A stretch of DNA of 15,846 bases from Balneolales bacterium (GCA_007116685.1 SKIC01000145.1:1-15846), one strand, 5' to 3'; counted from the stretch's first letter, positions 1 through 8,396 are shown. Numbers and translations are program-made. The notes: generated from the letters alone by a model not told the origin.

Positions 1-176
1 ATCCAGAAATTGCCATCGCCGTTTTGATGGAAAATGCCGGATTCGGTTCAATTTCTGCTGCACCAATGGCTGGTTTGCTGATGGAGCAATATTTTTACGG
101 ACAAGTACGACGCCAATGGGTATTGGAACGTATGTTGAACTTTGTGCCAGAACCTTATGATCCGGACCGCGACTAA
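1..176 (+). CDS. mrdA: Penicillin-binding protein 2, C-terminal fragment (partial, 5' end outside window)
   Basis: An open frame runs from base 3 to the TAA at 174-176 and encodes the last 57 residues of a protein. The fragment begins PEIAIAVLMENAG and ends with an acidic PEPYDPDRD tail. The AVLMENAG.G...AAP pattern with a final MEQYF-like helix is typical of the C-terminal end of class B transpeptidases of the PBP2 type, the DD-transpeptidase partner of RodA in lateral wall synthesis. The catalytic SxxK, SxN and KTG motifs lie outside the window, so the call rests on this tail plus the next gene being rodA. The stop overlaps the rodA start by one base (TAATG at 174-178), a translational-coupling arrangement for two proteins that act as a complex in the inner membrane. 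Confidence 0.8.
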   Translation, partial: PEIAIAVLMENAGFGSISAAPMAGLLMEQYFYGQVRRQWVLERMLNFVPEPYDPDRD

Positions 177-1426
177 TGAAGTGGCATAAGCAAATAGACT
201 GGGTACTCGTTTTTTGCTGGTTAGCATTGGCTGTTGTTGGCTTGATTTCAATTTATAGTGCCACACAAGGTCCTGTATCCCAGTTTCTACCCGAATACAT
301 TCAGCGTAACTTTGGAAATCAGTTGATGTGGATTGCTTTATCTATTGTAGTGGTGATTATTTTGCAATTCACTTCTCCATCCACATTTCAGCAGATAGCC
401 ATTTTAGCATACTTAGTATTTCTGGGATTGGCAATATTAACGGTTTACACCGGAATTGAAGTAGGTGGCGGGCGCCGTTGGTTAGTTATTGGAGGATTCC
501 GGCTTCAAGCTTCAGAGTTCTTAAAAATAGCTACTATTCTTGTTGTGGCACAATACCTGACCAGCCGTAGAGACATCAGCGCTGAAAAACTTGGTCCAGC
601 CATTATAGCAGTTATCCTAATTGCCATTCCGGCCATTGTGGTTCTAATGCAAAACGATACCGGGACAGCGCTCGTAATACTTTCAATTATCCCGATCATG
701 CTTTTCTGGTCAGGTCTGCCCTATGGGATTTCACTTTATATCATTTCTCCTGCTATTATCGGCTATGCTACGCTGTTTAATTGGATTCTCGGATTAATTG
801 CCGCCGTATTACTAACAATCTTCATTTTCTTACTTCAGAAAAGACCCTGGCTTACAGTCACATCATTGCTAACGGGAATTATTATAGTTGTTGGGATTGA
901 AGTTGTAATGACCAACGTGTTGCAACCTTATCAGCAGGCTCGTATTCAAGCATTTGTTAACCCGGAGCTCGATCCACAGGGAGCAGGCTGGAATGTTATG
1001 CAGGCAAAAACCGCTATTGGTTCAGGCGGGCTCTCCGGCAAAGGCTTTATGGAAGGTACACAAACTCAGCTTCGGTTTTTACCTGAGCAATGGACAGACT
1101 TCATCGTTTGCGTAATCGGAGAAGAGTTCGGTTTTATGGGTACAAGTCTGATTATGTTCCTATTCACTGTCATGCTATTACGCTTACTCAATAATGCCGG
1201 AGATTATAAACACCCATTTGGACAGCTGGTTTTTGTGGGCGTAACTGGATTATTTTTGGTGCACATATTAATCAATATCGGCAGTGCCACCGGACTCTTA
1301 CCTGTTATAGGATTGCCTCTTCCCTTCCTGAGTTACGGTGGGTCTTCATTCCTGGCTAACTCTTTGATGATTGGCATCTGCCTGAATCTGTACATGTACA
1401 GGCGTGAATTCAGTCTTTTTAATTAA
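176..1426 (+). CDS. rodA: RodA, SEDS-family peptidoglycan glycosyltransferase
   Basis: 416 residues, almost entirely hydrophobic helices, as expected for a polytopic SEDS polymerase that extends glycan strands from lipid II together with PBP2. Family motifs seen: GGGRRWL (97-103), QASEFLKI (111-118), QNDTGTAL (159-166), PYQQARIQAF (251-260), the extracellular-loop segment LPEQWTDFI, and the C-terminal PLPFLSYGGSS (381-391). Asp308 in the TDFI segment matches the catalytic/essential Asp of RodA and FtsW. At 416 residues it is longer than E. coli RodA (370); the extra length lies in hydrophobic sequence around residues 180-245. FtsW is the alternative, but the ATG overlaps the PBP2 stop by one base, which favours RodA. 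The gene ends convergently with rnhB, sharing bases 1423-1426, with no room for a terminator between them. Confidence 0.93.
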   Translation: MKWHKQIDWVLVFCWLALAVVGLISIYSATQGPVSQFLPEYIQRNFGNQLMWIALSIVVVIILQFTSPSTFQQIAILAYLVFLGLAILTVYTGIEVGGGRRWLVIGGFRLQASEFLKIATILVVAQYLTSRRDISAEKLGPAIIAVILIAIPAIVVLMQNDTGTALVILSIIPIMLFWSGLPYGISLYIISPAIIGYATLFNWILGLIAAVLLTIFIFLLQKRPWLTVTSLLTGIIIVVGIEVVMTNVLQPYQQARIQAFVNPELDPQGAGWNVMQAKTAIGSGGLSGKGFMEGTQTQLRFLPEQWTDFIVCVIGEEFGFMGTSLIMFLFTVMLLRLLNNAGDYKHPFGQLVFVGVTGLFLVHILINIGSATGLLPVIGLPLPFLSYGGSSFLANSLMIGICLNLYMYRREFSLFN

Positions 1427-2055
1427 GGCGAGTACATCTTATCTGTTCCAAGTCTGAAACTTTGCCTGTGATGAATGGTGTAGCCTTTATCAGCCAGACC
1501 AGCATAATGCTTTTTGGTTGCATATCCCACATTTGTATCCCAACCATACCAAGGGTATTCCTGGTGTAAATCCATCATCAAATTATCCCTATGAACTTTT
1601 GCGAGTATGGATGCGGCACCTATACTAACCGATTTTAAATCACCTTTCACAATACAGCGATAAGGCAACATATGCTTAGATGGAAACACGTTTCCATCAA
1701 CTAAGAGATAATCCGGAGTAATTTTACTCCTTGAAATGCAATCGTCCATAGCCAAATAAGAAGCCCGATAAATATTATGATGATCTATTTCTGCCGGACT
1801 TTTTTCGCAAATACTCCACGCCAGGGCTTTCTCACAAATTTCTTTATATAAATCTGTTCGCCTCTCAGCGCTCAGTTTTTTGCTATCGGTTATACCTTCA
1901 ATTATCACATCCTTGGGGAATATTACACCGGCGGCGACTACGGGTCCTGCTAAGCAACCTCTCCCCACTTCGTCTAAGCCCATTATATGTGTGAAGCCTT
2001 CCTGCCAAAGCAAGCGCTCAGTTTCAAAATTATCTATTACATCGATTTTCTTCAT
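1423..2055 (-). CDS. rnhB: Ribonuclease HII
   Basis: 210 residues, normal length for type 2 RNase H, a cytoplasmic enzyme that cuts the RNA strand of RNA:DNA hybrids and starts removal of single ribonucleotides from DNA. Diagnostic motifs: GLDEVGRGCLAGPVVAA (26-42), carrying catalytic Asp28-Glu29 and the GRG motif that reads the ribose 2'-OH; DSKKL (57-61); LLVDGN with Asp120; and KGD with Asp139 followed by SIGAASILAKVHRD. All four expected acidic ligands are present, so it should be active. ATG start at 2055. It is divergent from the vWA gene across 97 bp and has no same-strand neighbour in the window, so it is probably transcribed alone. Its stop overlaps the convergent rodA stop. Confidence 0.96.
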   Translation of the reverse strand: MKKIDVIDNFETERLLWQEGFTHIMGLDEVGRGCLAGPVVAAGVIFPKDVIIEGITDSKKLSAERRTDLYKEICEKALAWSICEKSPAEIDHHNIYRASYLAMDDCISRSKITPDYLLVDGNVFPSKHMLPYRCIVKGDLKSVSIGAASILAKVHRDNLMMDLHQEYPWYGWDTNVGYATKKHYAGLADKGYTIHHRQSFRLGTDKMYSP

Positions 2056-2152
2056 GGCAGTGAAGATACGCTATCTAACTCGCGTTTTCAGATAAAAACG
2101 AAATGAATCGCCAATAGCTTTTGTTACAGCATCATCAACAGAAAAACACTTT

Positions 2153-3259
2153 ATGCATTTTTTATACTCAAAATGGGATCCTAATCAAAAAGGCAAAGGC
2201 AAAGCACCTTTCGACACCTTGTTTGATTTATTTCAGCAATTACTGAATATCAGTTCAGCAGATGTGAGCCAGTCTTTAAAATGGCTCACGGATTTAGACA
2301 AGCAATATCAAATAACGCAACAGTTTGATGACTACTCCATAGCTGATTTCATAAAAGATCTGGAAGACAGAGGATACATCAATTATGATGACGAAAATGC
2401 ACAGGTCACTATCACAGCCAAAACCGAGCGTAGTTTAAGGCAACGCTCTCTCGAGGAAGTTTTTCGTGGCCTGCGACGTGGAAATTTAGGTGGACATAAA
2501 ACTTCTTATGTAGGAAAAGGTCTGGAGAAAGAACCCGAGACTCGTCAATGGGAATTTGGTGATGAAACACATCGTATAGACACGGTGGGTACCTTGATGA
2601 ATACTCTCAAGCACAGTAATCTGGATTCTTTCAATCTAAAAGAAGATGATTTGCAAGTGCACGAGACCGATCATTTTACCTCGAATGCAACTGTTTTAAT
2701 GATTGATCTCAGCCATTCCATGATTCTCTATGGAGAAGACAGAATAACACCTGCTAAAACTGTTGCAATGGCTCTATCAGAGTTGATTATGACCAATTAT
2801 GCGAAAGATTCGTTGGATATTATCGCATTTGGAAATACGGCTTGGGAGGTAAGTATCAAAGATTTGCCTTATCTGAAAGTTGGTCCTTATCACACAAATA
2901 CACAAGCCGGACTTGAGTTGGCCAGGCACATCCTTCAGCGTCGTAAAAATACCAATAAACAGATTTTCATGATTACGGATGGAAAACCGTCAGCTATGTT
3001 TAAAAATGGCAGCCTCTACAAAAACAGTTTTGGCTTAGATAGGATGATAGTCAATAGAGTGCTGGATGAAGCAGTAAAGTGCCGACGTGAACAAATTAGT
3101 ATTACCACCTTCATGATTGCCCGTGATCCCTATCTCCAAAACTTTGTACGCCAGCTTACCGAAGCCAATAAAGGAAAAGCCTACTTCGCCTCGCTGGATA
3201 ATCTGGGTGGATATATTTTCGAAGATTACATCCGTAATCGTAAAAAACGGATGAAATAA
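2153..3259 (+). CDS. vWA-domain protein with intact MIDAS motif (Mg-chelatase/CoxE-like)
   Basis: 368 residues, no signal peptide or membrane segment, so probably cytoplasmic. Residues 1-170 open with an MxFLYSKWD start and include a conserved RSLEEVFRGLRRG..G.H.T stretch (about 98-117) and EFGD (134-137). A von Willebrand A domain spans about 179-350, with metal-ion-dependent adhesion residues DLSHS (Asp185, Ser187, Ser189), a Thr in the TNTQ segment (248-251) and ITDGKP (Asp276). The layout matches, from memory, a family often encoded beside a MoxR/ChlI-type AAA+ ATPase, where the vWA subunit would adapt the ATPase to a client. No such ATPase lies in this window, so the partner and process are unknown. 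ATG at 2153; the upstream sequence is A-rich without a clear Shine-Dalgarno. It ends just before a hairpin terminator. Confidence 0.8.
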   Translation: MHFLYSKWDPNQKGKGKAPFDTLFDLFQQLLNISSADVSQSLKWLTDLDKQYQITQQFDDYSIADFIKDLEDRGYINYDDENAQVTITAKTERSLRQRSLEEVFRGLRRGNLGGHKTSYVGKGLEKEPETRQWEFGDETHRIDTVGTLMNTLKHSNLDSFNLKEDDLQVHETDHFTSNATVLMIDLSHSMILYGEDRITPAKTVAMALSELIMTNYAKDSLDIIAFGNTAWEVSIKDLPYLKVGPYHTNTQAGLELARHILQRRKNTNKQIFMITDGKPSAMFKNGSLYKNSFGLDRMIVNRVLDEAVKCRREQISITTFMIARDPYLQNFVRQLTEANKGKAYFASLDNLGGYIFEDYIRNRKKRMK

Positions 3260-3261
3260 AA

Positions 3262-3288
3262 AAAGCCGAAACGCATTGCTTCGGCTTT
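3262..3288. terminator. Bidirectional intrinsic terminator between convergent vWA and skp genes
   Basis: A perfect 9-bp stem, AAAGCCGAA (3262-3270) with TTCGGCTTT (3280-3288), and a 9-nt loop. Read on the minus strand the hairpin is followed by a T run (the complement of the A run 3258-3264), a standard terminator for the skp genes. Read on the plus strand the downstream T run is only three bases, so it is a weaker terminator for the vWA gene, whose stop ends at 3259. The 54-bp gap is otherwise empty. Confidence 0.85.
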
Positions 3289-3313
3289 AAAAAATGAAAA
3301 GAGAGAATTGAAA

Positions 3314-3859
3314 TTACATCAAATCCAATTTCTGCATGACAGCGTTGGTGATATCATAATTTTCTCTGGCTTCTTCTGAAGCATAAAGAATGATAAAGTC
3401 ACCGTTATTGGTCATTGTATTTAACACGTAGGTTAAACCTCTGTCAGATGCCACTGAGTCTATAGCTTCCTGGATTTTCTCATAGAGAGGAGCAAGTAAT
3501 TCGAATTGACGCTCTTGCAGTTCGATCTGGAAATTCTGTTGAAATTCTTGTAATTCAACATTCATTCTGGCAAGACGCTCTTCTTCACGTCTTTTTGCTT
3601 CGTCTGAGATTACCGGTGCTTTTTGCTGGTAATCTTCTAATTCACGACGGAAGTTAGCCTCTTTCTCAGCAAACTCACGGCGCTTACGTTCCGCAAAGTT
3701 TTGGAGACGACGCTCAATAGCTGCCATTTCCGGCATTGCCCGCATGATAGTATTAGGGTCAACATATCCGATTTTCATTTCGGATGATTGGGCTTGCGCC
3801 TCCTCCTGTACTACAACAAAAAGGGCAAGGACTACAAAAAGGAATAGAAATCGTTTCAT
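3314..3859 (-). CDS. skp: OmpH/Skp-family periplasmic chaperone, third of three tandem copies
   Basis: 181 residues. A Sec signal peptide (Lys2-Arg3, hydrophobic 4-18, cleavage after AQA near residue 23) precedes a short beta strand (MKIGYVDPNTIM), long charged coiled-coil helices (about 45-130) and a C-terminal return segment (GLTYVLN...DFIILYAS). This is the Skp 'jellyfish' fold: trimers that hold unfolded outer-membrane proteins on the way to BamA. GLTYVLN is shared with the preceding copy, suggesting these two are the more recent duplicates. It starts 17 nt after the previous skp stop and is the last gene before the terminator at 3262-3288. No Shine-Dalgarno is evident before the ATG. The family is clear; a role distinct from the other two copies cannot be read from sequence. 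Confidence 0.9.
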   Translation of the reverse strand: MKRFLFLFVVLALFVVVQEEAQAQSSEMKIGYVDPNTIMRAMPEMAAIERRLQNFAERKRREFAEKEANFRRELEDYQQKAPVISDEAKRREEERLARMNVELQEFQQNFQIELQERQFELLAPLYEKIQEAIDSVASDRGLTYVLNTMTNNGDFIILYASEEARENYDITNAVMQKLDLM

Positions 3860-3876
3860 GGTGAAATGGTTATGGG

Positions 3877-4401
3877 TCAGTTTAATAATCGTTCAATTAC
3901 AATGGGTGTCAAATCTAAATCTCTGGCTGATTGAGCAACGTGTATCAGAAGCAATTCGCCTTCCGCAGTGGCTTGATTAAGAACATAGGTTAGTCCTTTT
4001 TCACGCGCTACTTCTTCAACAATGAGATCAATTTCCTGAAGGATGGGCTGTAAAAGCTCGGCTTGCCTTCTCTCCAGGTCTCTTTCAACTCTGAATTGAA
4101 ATTCTTCTAATTGCTGATTCAACCTTTGTAATTCTCTTTGTCTGCTTTGCAATTGACTATCTGTTAAATCATCAGCTTCTTGTTCAAAAATCCTCAGTTG
4201 CCGTTGGAAATCGAGAGCCAATTCCTCAAACTCTACTTCTTTTTCATCAAGCCAATTATTCAGCTGCCTTTCAATAGCATCTCGCTCAGGAAGTTGATCC
4301 AAAACCTCTTGTGGATTCAGATAACCAACGGTATGCTGAGCCTGAACGGTCAAGGCAGTCATGAAGACTATCAGCGTACTTAGTATCAGGTATTTTTTCA
4401 T
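3877..4401 (-). CDS. skp: OmpH/Skp-family periplasmic chaperone, second of three tandem copies
   Basis: 174 residues. The signal peptide is MKKYLILSTLIVF... with cleavage after VQA (residue 21). The mature part begins QHTVGYLNPQEVLDQLPERDAIE, aligning with the same region of both sister genes, then a Gln/Glu/Arg-rich coiled coil (about 45-125) and a C-terminal GLTYVLNQ...LLLIHVA strand region. It would be a periplasmic holdase for outer-membrane proteins. The mature helices are strongly acidic (E/D/Q-rich). It lies 62 nt downstream of the first skp gene; that gap includes a small hairpin at 4433-4447. The stop is TGA at 3877-3879, 17 nt before the third copy, so these two are probably co-transcribed. 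Confidence 0.9.
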   Translation of the reverse strand: MKKYLILSTLIVFMTALTVQAQHTVGYLNPQEVLDQLPERDAIERQLNNWLDEKEVEFEELALDFQRQLRIFEQEADDLTDSQLQSRQRELQRLNQQLEEFQFRVERDLERRQAELLQPILQEIDLIVEEVAREKGLTYVLNQATAEGELLLIHVAQSARDLDLTPIVIERLLN

Positions 4402-4432
4402 GTTAATCGTTTGCTTTATATATGCTTGAGAA

Positions 4433-4447
4433 GCGTAGAAAATACGC
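4433..4447. other. Small hairpin in the gap between the first and second skp genes
   Basis: A perfect 5-bp stem GCGTA (4433-4437) / TACGC (4443-4447) around GAAAA. On the minus strand it lies about 17 nt past the first skp stop and about 30 nt before the second skp start, preceded by an A6-GAGA-T6 stretch. No T run follows it, so it is not a standard terminator. It could be an mRNA processing or stability element that sets the relative yield of the chaperones, or chance. Confidence 0.3.
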
Positions 4448-4463
4448 AGAAAAAATCTCTTTT

Positions 4464-5012
4464 TTAATTTAAATCCTGTTCATCCAATTGGATTCCCATT
4501 TCTATCAAAACGTCGTTACTCAGATTTAATGATTGACGTGTATATAGGAACATAAAATCACCGGATCGGTCGAATACGTAATCGTAATTTCCGCGCTCTG
4601 CTACTCGTTGTGTAGCTTCGAGTATTCTGCGTTGCAGAGGTTCCAGTAATTCTTTTTGTTGCCTGAAATACTCACCATTAGGTCCAAATCTTTGGTCGAT
4701 TAGACGTTCACGATCACGTTTTTTCTGGCGGATTTCTTGCATTCTTTGTTCACGAACTTCTTCAGTGAACAAGATTTCACGAGCATCGAATTCTCTTTGC
4801 ATTTCCTCAATTTCCAACTGCAATTCCTGAATCTCTTCGCGCCAGCCTTGGTTGATAGCATCAAGCCTTTGCAGGATACCTTCATACTCGGGAATTCTAT
4901 CCAAAATATATTCAGAATCTATAAAACCGACCCGAGATTGAGCCTCGGCTTGCTGTAGCGGACTTAATGATAAAAGCCCTAATAGAATTGCGGTAATTGC
5001 AAATAATCTCAT
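4464..5012 (-). CDS. skp: OmpH/Skp-family periplasmic chaperone, first of three tandem copies
   Basis: 182 residues from the ATG at 5012-5010, chosen because it gives a clean signal peptide (MRLFAITAILLGLLSLSP, cleavage after AEA near residue 24) and forms TAATG with the bamA stop. The longer frame from 5048 would put 12 non-signal residues in front and overlap bamA by 37 nt. Mature start QSRVGFIDSEYILDRIPEYEGIL is the most canonical OmpH/Skp N-terminus of the three. A long charged coiled coil follows (about 40-130), then NYDYVFDRSGDFMFLYT. That C-terminal strand differs from the GLTYVLN of the other two copies, so this is the divergent and probably older member. Coupling to bamA suggests matched production of chaperone and insertase. 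Confidence 0.9.
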   Translation of the reverse strand: MRLFAITAILLGLLSLSPLQQAEAQSRVGFIDSEYILDRIPEYEGILQRLDAINQGWREEIQELQLEIEEMQREFDAREILFTEEVREQRMQEIRQKKRDRERLIDQRFGPNGEYFRQQKELLEPLQRRILEATQRVAERGNYDYVFDRSGDFMFLYTRQSLNLSNDVLIEMGIQLDEQDLN

Positions 5013-7519
5013 TAGAACGGAGCTCCAAAGTTGATTAGAAATTGCCATTCGCCGGCATTTATCTGATTTGAGTTTGGTAATCCATCAAATCGGTAACCAT
5101 AACTAAGATCAATCAATCCAAGAATAGGCATAAAGATACGGCCACCAAAACCTACTGCTCTTTTGAGAACGAAAGGATCGAATTCAGAGAAGCCATCAAA
5201 TGAATTACCACCCTCGGCAAACAGATACGGAATTACCTGAATTTGCTCTGAAGCAACCAAGGGGTATCTCAATTCAGTCATGTATTTTGAATACACGGAA
5301 CCACCGATTTCCTGACCATCACGCAGAGGCGTAACTGATCCACCAAATCCACCCGGATAACCTCTTAGGTCAATATTATCCCAGATAAAGTTCTGACGCT
5401 GCTGCATGGGTGTTCCACCAAGTACAAATCGTTGATACTGATTCTGATTGGTATCAGAGAACCAACCCATATAACCGTATTCAACGCTAAATGTACCTAC
5501 TAATTTACCCACAATTGGAGTGTGATATTGGAAAGCACTTTGCAGTTTGTAGAATTGATCAAAATCAAATACAGGCGGAGCAACTTCACCGGAAAGCGTA
5601 AACCTGGAACCCATATTCGGGGAGATAAAATTATCTAATGAGTTTCTTTCCAGCGTTTCCTTGTAAGAAATTACATTCGACTGACCACTTAGGAAATCAG
5701 TAAACTGGCGAACATTAAAATACTGATACTGAATTCGGGAAGTGCTTGTAAAAAAATCATCCGGCCATGTCAGACGTCTACCGTAGCTAACAGAGGCAGA
5801 GAACAATTCCTGGCGTCCCAGAGTACTTGTTTGGAAGAATCCTGACGAGGCACTTCCACCAAAATAATTATATGCTACACTCACACCTAGTGAATTCGGG
5901 CGGCCTCTGAACCAAGGCTCCATAAAACTAAAACTGTAGGTTTGGTAACCGGAACCAGTAACCTGAACGCCTAAAGATAAACGCTGGCCGTCTCCGGAAG
6001 GGAGCGGGCTCCAGGTACTTCTGTCGAACATATTTTGAACGGAGAAGTTATTGAAGTTAACTCGGGCAGCGAGAATCAGACCTAACTGGCGGCCACCATA
6101 ACCACCTGAAAACTCAAAATTATCCGTGCTTTGAGATTCGTCGAGGAAGAAATTTATATCCACCGTCTTGTTCTCGAAATCGTAATCGAGGTCCGGACGG
6201 ATGTTTTCCGGCACAAAGTAGCCCAAAGTTGCCAATTCACGAATTGATCTCATAATGGCTGAGCGGCTATAATTATTACCGGGTATAGTTCTTAGCGTAC
6301 GCCGAACAACATCATCATGCGTTTTTACATTACCTGAGAAACCGACAGAGTTTACAACAGCGATTTCATCTTCGATAATAAAGAAATGCAAATCAAGTGA
6401 ATCACCATCAACGATGCGAATGTCTTCTTCAAGTTGTAAAAACAAATATCCGATATTGTGGTACAAACTGTACACATCGGTTTCATCACGATTGTTGAAG
6501 AGATTCATTTGGAAACGCTCTTCGTTAAACACATCGCCACGCTCAAACCCTAGGGCCTGAGTCAATCTCTCATCATCATAGACCGTGTTCCCTTCCCAAG
6601 TAATGTTTCTCACATGATATTGCGGTCCTTCTTCTATTTTCATGAAGATTCCGATGTATTGACGGTCACGACGCCCATCATACACGTAAACACTATCTTC
6701 TAAAATTCTGACATCGCGAAAGCCATTATTTCTGTAGAAATTCAATAGAATTTGCTTGTCTTCACGGTATTCGTCTCTGTTAAAAGTCTGCCGACTTAAA
6801 CGCCACCATGTATTTTTCTTAATTTCATCAAATTGACGGCGGAGTTTTCTATCTGAAAAAGATTCGTTGCCTTCAAAAATGATTTCACCAATCTGTATAC
6901 GTTGCCCTCTGTCAATATCGAAATATAGCGTTACTCTGTTTCTGAGCGAGTCTGTTAATTCCTCACGAACTTCTACTTCCGTAAAGCGAAATCCTTTTTC
7001 TTCGTAAAAACGCTTAATGGATTGAACTGCCTGAGCTTTGGTAGATTCTGTAACCGCAAAGCCGGTTCTAAGGGGCAATAAATCTCTGATTTCTCTTCTC
7101 TGTGATCTGCGTACACCTTCAATCACAAAATCTTCCAGTCGCGGCTGCTCCTGCACAAAAATCTGCAAGTAAATACCTGAGCCAACTCGTTCTGTACTGG
7201 TAATTTGTACATCAGAATATAATCCAGTGCGATGCAAACGGCGAATTGCATTGGTTATATCTTCACCGGGAATGGTTATTCTGCTACCTTCATCCAAGCC
7301 TGATGTTGCCACTACAAAAGAGCGAGTGCGAGGCTCAACACCAATAACTTCAACGCCAAGTATGGTGTATTCCCGAGGCTGATTATCCAGTGGATTTGTT
7401 AAGCGTAGTTGTGGCCTGTCCGCTGATTGGGAGGTTTGCGCATGTGCCATCCATCCCCAACCGGAGAGGGTTAGCATAGCAAGTAAAGTAATTCGGAGTA
7501 TTATGACCTTTAGATTCAC
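5012..7519 (-). CDS. bamA: BamA, outer-membrane protein assembly factor
   Basis: 835 residues. It inserts beta-barrel proteins into the outer membrane. After a signal peptide (cleavage after AHA near residue 27) come five POTRA repeats, by my reading at about 50-124, 126-204, 207-298, 300-384 and 386-460, each with a GxxxF/I-G-N/V type turn. A C-terminal 16-strand barrel (about 466-835) ends in Phe, the usual outer-membrane beta-signal. LRGYPGGFGG with Arg719 corresponds to the conserved VRGF/Y loop-6 motif of Omp85 proteins. The start is GTG at 7519; the first ATG (residue 14) would remove the charged n-region of the signal peptide. It is preceded by uppS (70 nt gap) and overlaps the first skp start by one base. 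TamA is the main alternative, but five POTRAs and the skp neighbours favour BamA. Confidence 0.95.
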   Translation of the reverse strand: MNLKVIILRITLLAMLTLSGWGWMAHAQTSQSADRPQLRLTNPLDNQPREYTILGVEVIGVEPRTRSFVVATSGLDEGSRITIPGEDITNAIRRLHRTGLYSDVQITSTERVGSGIYLQIFVQEQPRLEDFVIEGVRRSQRREIRDLLPLRTGFAVTESTKAQAVQSIKRFYEEKGFRFTEVEVREELTDSLRNRVTLYFDIDRGQRIQIGEIIFEGNESFSDRKLRRQFDEIKKNTWWRLSRQTFNRDEYREDKQILLNFYRNNGFRDVRILEDSVYVYDGRRDRQYIGIFMKIEEGPQYHVRNITWEGNTVYDDERLTQALGFERGDVFNEERFQMNLFNNRDETDVYSLYHNIGYLFLQLEEDIRIVDGDSLDLHFFIIEDEIAVVNSVGFSGNVKTHDDVVRRTLRTIPGNNYSRSAIMRSIRELATLGYFVPENIRPDLDYDFENKTVDINFFLDESQSTDNFEFSGGYGGRQLGLILAARVNFNNFSVQNMFDRSTWSPLPSGDGQRLSLGVQVTGSGYQTYSFSFMEPWFRGRPNSLGVSVAYNYFGGSASSGFFQTSTLGRQELFSASVSYGRRLTWPDDFFTSTSRIQYQYFNVRQFTDFLSGQSNVISYKETLERNSLDNFISPNMGSRFTLSGEVAPPVFDFDQFYKLQSAFQYHTPIVGKLVGTFSVEYGYMGWFSDTNQNQYQRFVLGGTPMQQRQNFIWDNIDLRGYPGGFGGSVTPLRDGQEIGGSVYSKYMTELRYPLVASEQIQVIPYLFAEGGNSFDGFSEFDPFVLKRAVGFGGRIFMPILGLIDLSYGYRFDGLPNSNQINAGEWQFLINFGAPF

Positions 7520-7589
7520 GAGAGCAATAACGCTACTTGAGGGTGATTATTTCGATGATATTTTGGGATAGTGAAGATTAGTCTATAAA

Positions 7590-8396
7590 TCATGTGGAGG
7601 AGCTGGTTTCAGCTACTTGTTCTGAGATTTTCCCGAATCTTCTCTCTCTTTTCTGATAGGACTCAATAGCTTTGTATAATTCGTCTCTTCTGAAATCAGG
7701 CCAAAAAGTATTTGTGATATAAAGTTCTGAATAGGCTAATTGCCAAAGTAGAAAATTACTGATTCTAAATTCGCCACTGGTGCGGATTATCAAATCAGGA
7801 TCAGGAATATCAGCGGTGACCAAATGATCGTTGATGAGATTATCATCAATATCTTCCGGATTAATATCACCTGATTTTACGGCATCAGCAATTTTACGAA
7901 CGGCCTGTGTGATATCCCATCTGCCTGAATAGCTCAGCGCAAGACACAACTGCATACGGTTGTTATCTTTGGTGATTTCAAGCGCTTCAGCTAGTTGCTT
8001 TTGACACTGTTTGGGAAAGCGTTCAATTTGTCCAATGGCATTAAGACGAATATCGTTTTCGTTTAGCTTTTTTGTCTCTCTCCTAAGGGCTTGGACGAGT
8101 AAATTCATTAAGGCAGATACTTCTGCGGATGGACGGCGCCAATTTTCGGTGGAAAATGCGTAAAGCGTTAAATATTTAACACCAAGTTGTGCACAAACTT
8201 CCGTTGCATCACGTACCGAATCTACCCCGGCTTTGTGACCAAAAATGCGGATATTACCCTTTGTTTTCGCCCATCTCCCATTACCATCCATAATGATAGC
8301 GATGTGCTCGGGTATCCTACCGGATGCTTTCAGCTTTGTTTGAAGCTCAAAATCTTCCGGCGTTTGTTTATTTCCATTTAACGATATACTGTCCAA
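7590..8396 (-). CDS. uppS: Isoprenyl transferase, undecaprenyl diphosphate synthase (UppS)
   Basis: 268 residues. A cytosolic cis-prenyltransferase that condenses isopentenyl-PP onto farnesyl-PP to make the C55 lipid carrier for peptidoglycan and other cell-wall polymers. Signature motifs: HIAIIMDGNGRWA (31-43) with catalytic Asp37, FSTENW (81-86), DLIIRTSGEFRISNFLLWQ (201-219) and FWPDF (231-235), all intact. Start: the only start-like codon upstream of the catalytic motif that I found is TTG at 8396; an in-frame TGA lies about 30 nt further upstream, and the first ATG (residue 36) would cut into MDGNG. The 28-residue N-terminal extension before RIPEH is normal for the family. No Shine-Dalgarno is seen. 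Neighbours are ribH (69 nt upstream) and bamA (70 nt downstream). Confidence 0.95.
   Translation of the reverse strand: MDSISLNGNKQTPEDFELQTKLKASGRIPEHIAIIMDGNGRWAKTKGNIRIFGHKAGVDSVRDATEVCAQLGVKYLTLYAFSTENWRRPSAEVSALMNLLVQALRRETKKLNENDIRLNAIGQIERFPKQCQKQLAEALEITKDNNRMQLCLALSYSGRWDITQAVRKIADAVKSGDINPEDIDDNLINDHLVTADIPDPDLIIRTSGEFRISNFLLWQLAYSELYITNTFWPDFRRDELYKAIESYQKRERRFGKISEQVAETSSST

Noticed and set aside
5013..5048. 12-residue N-terminal extension of the first skp gene
   Set aside because: It lies inside the bamA coding end, and the ATG at 5012 gives both a clean signal peptide and a TAATG junction.
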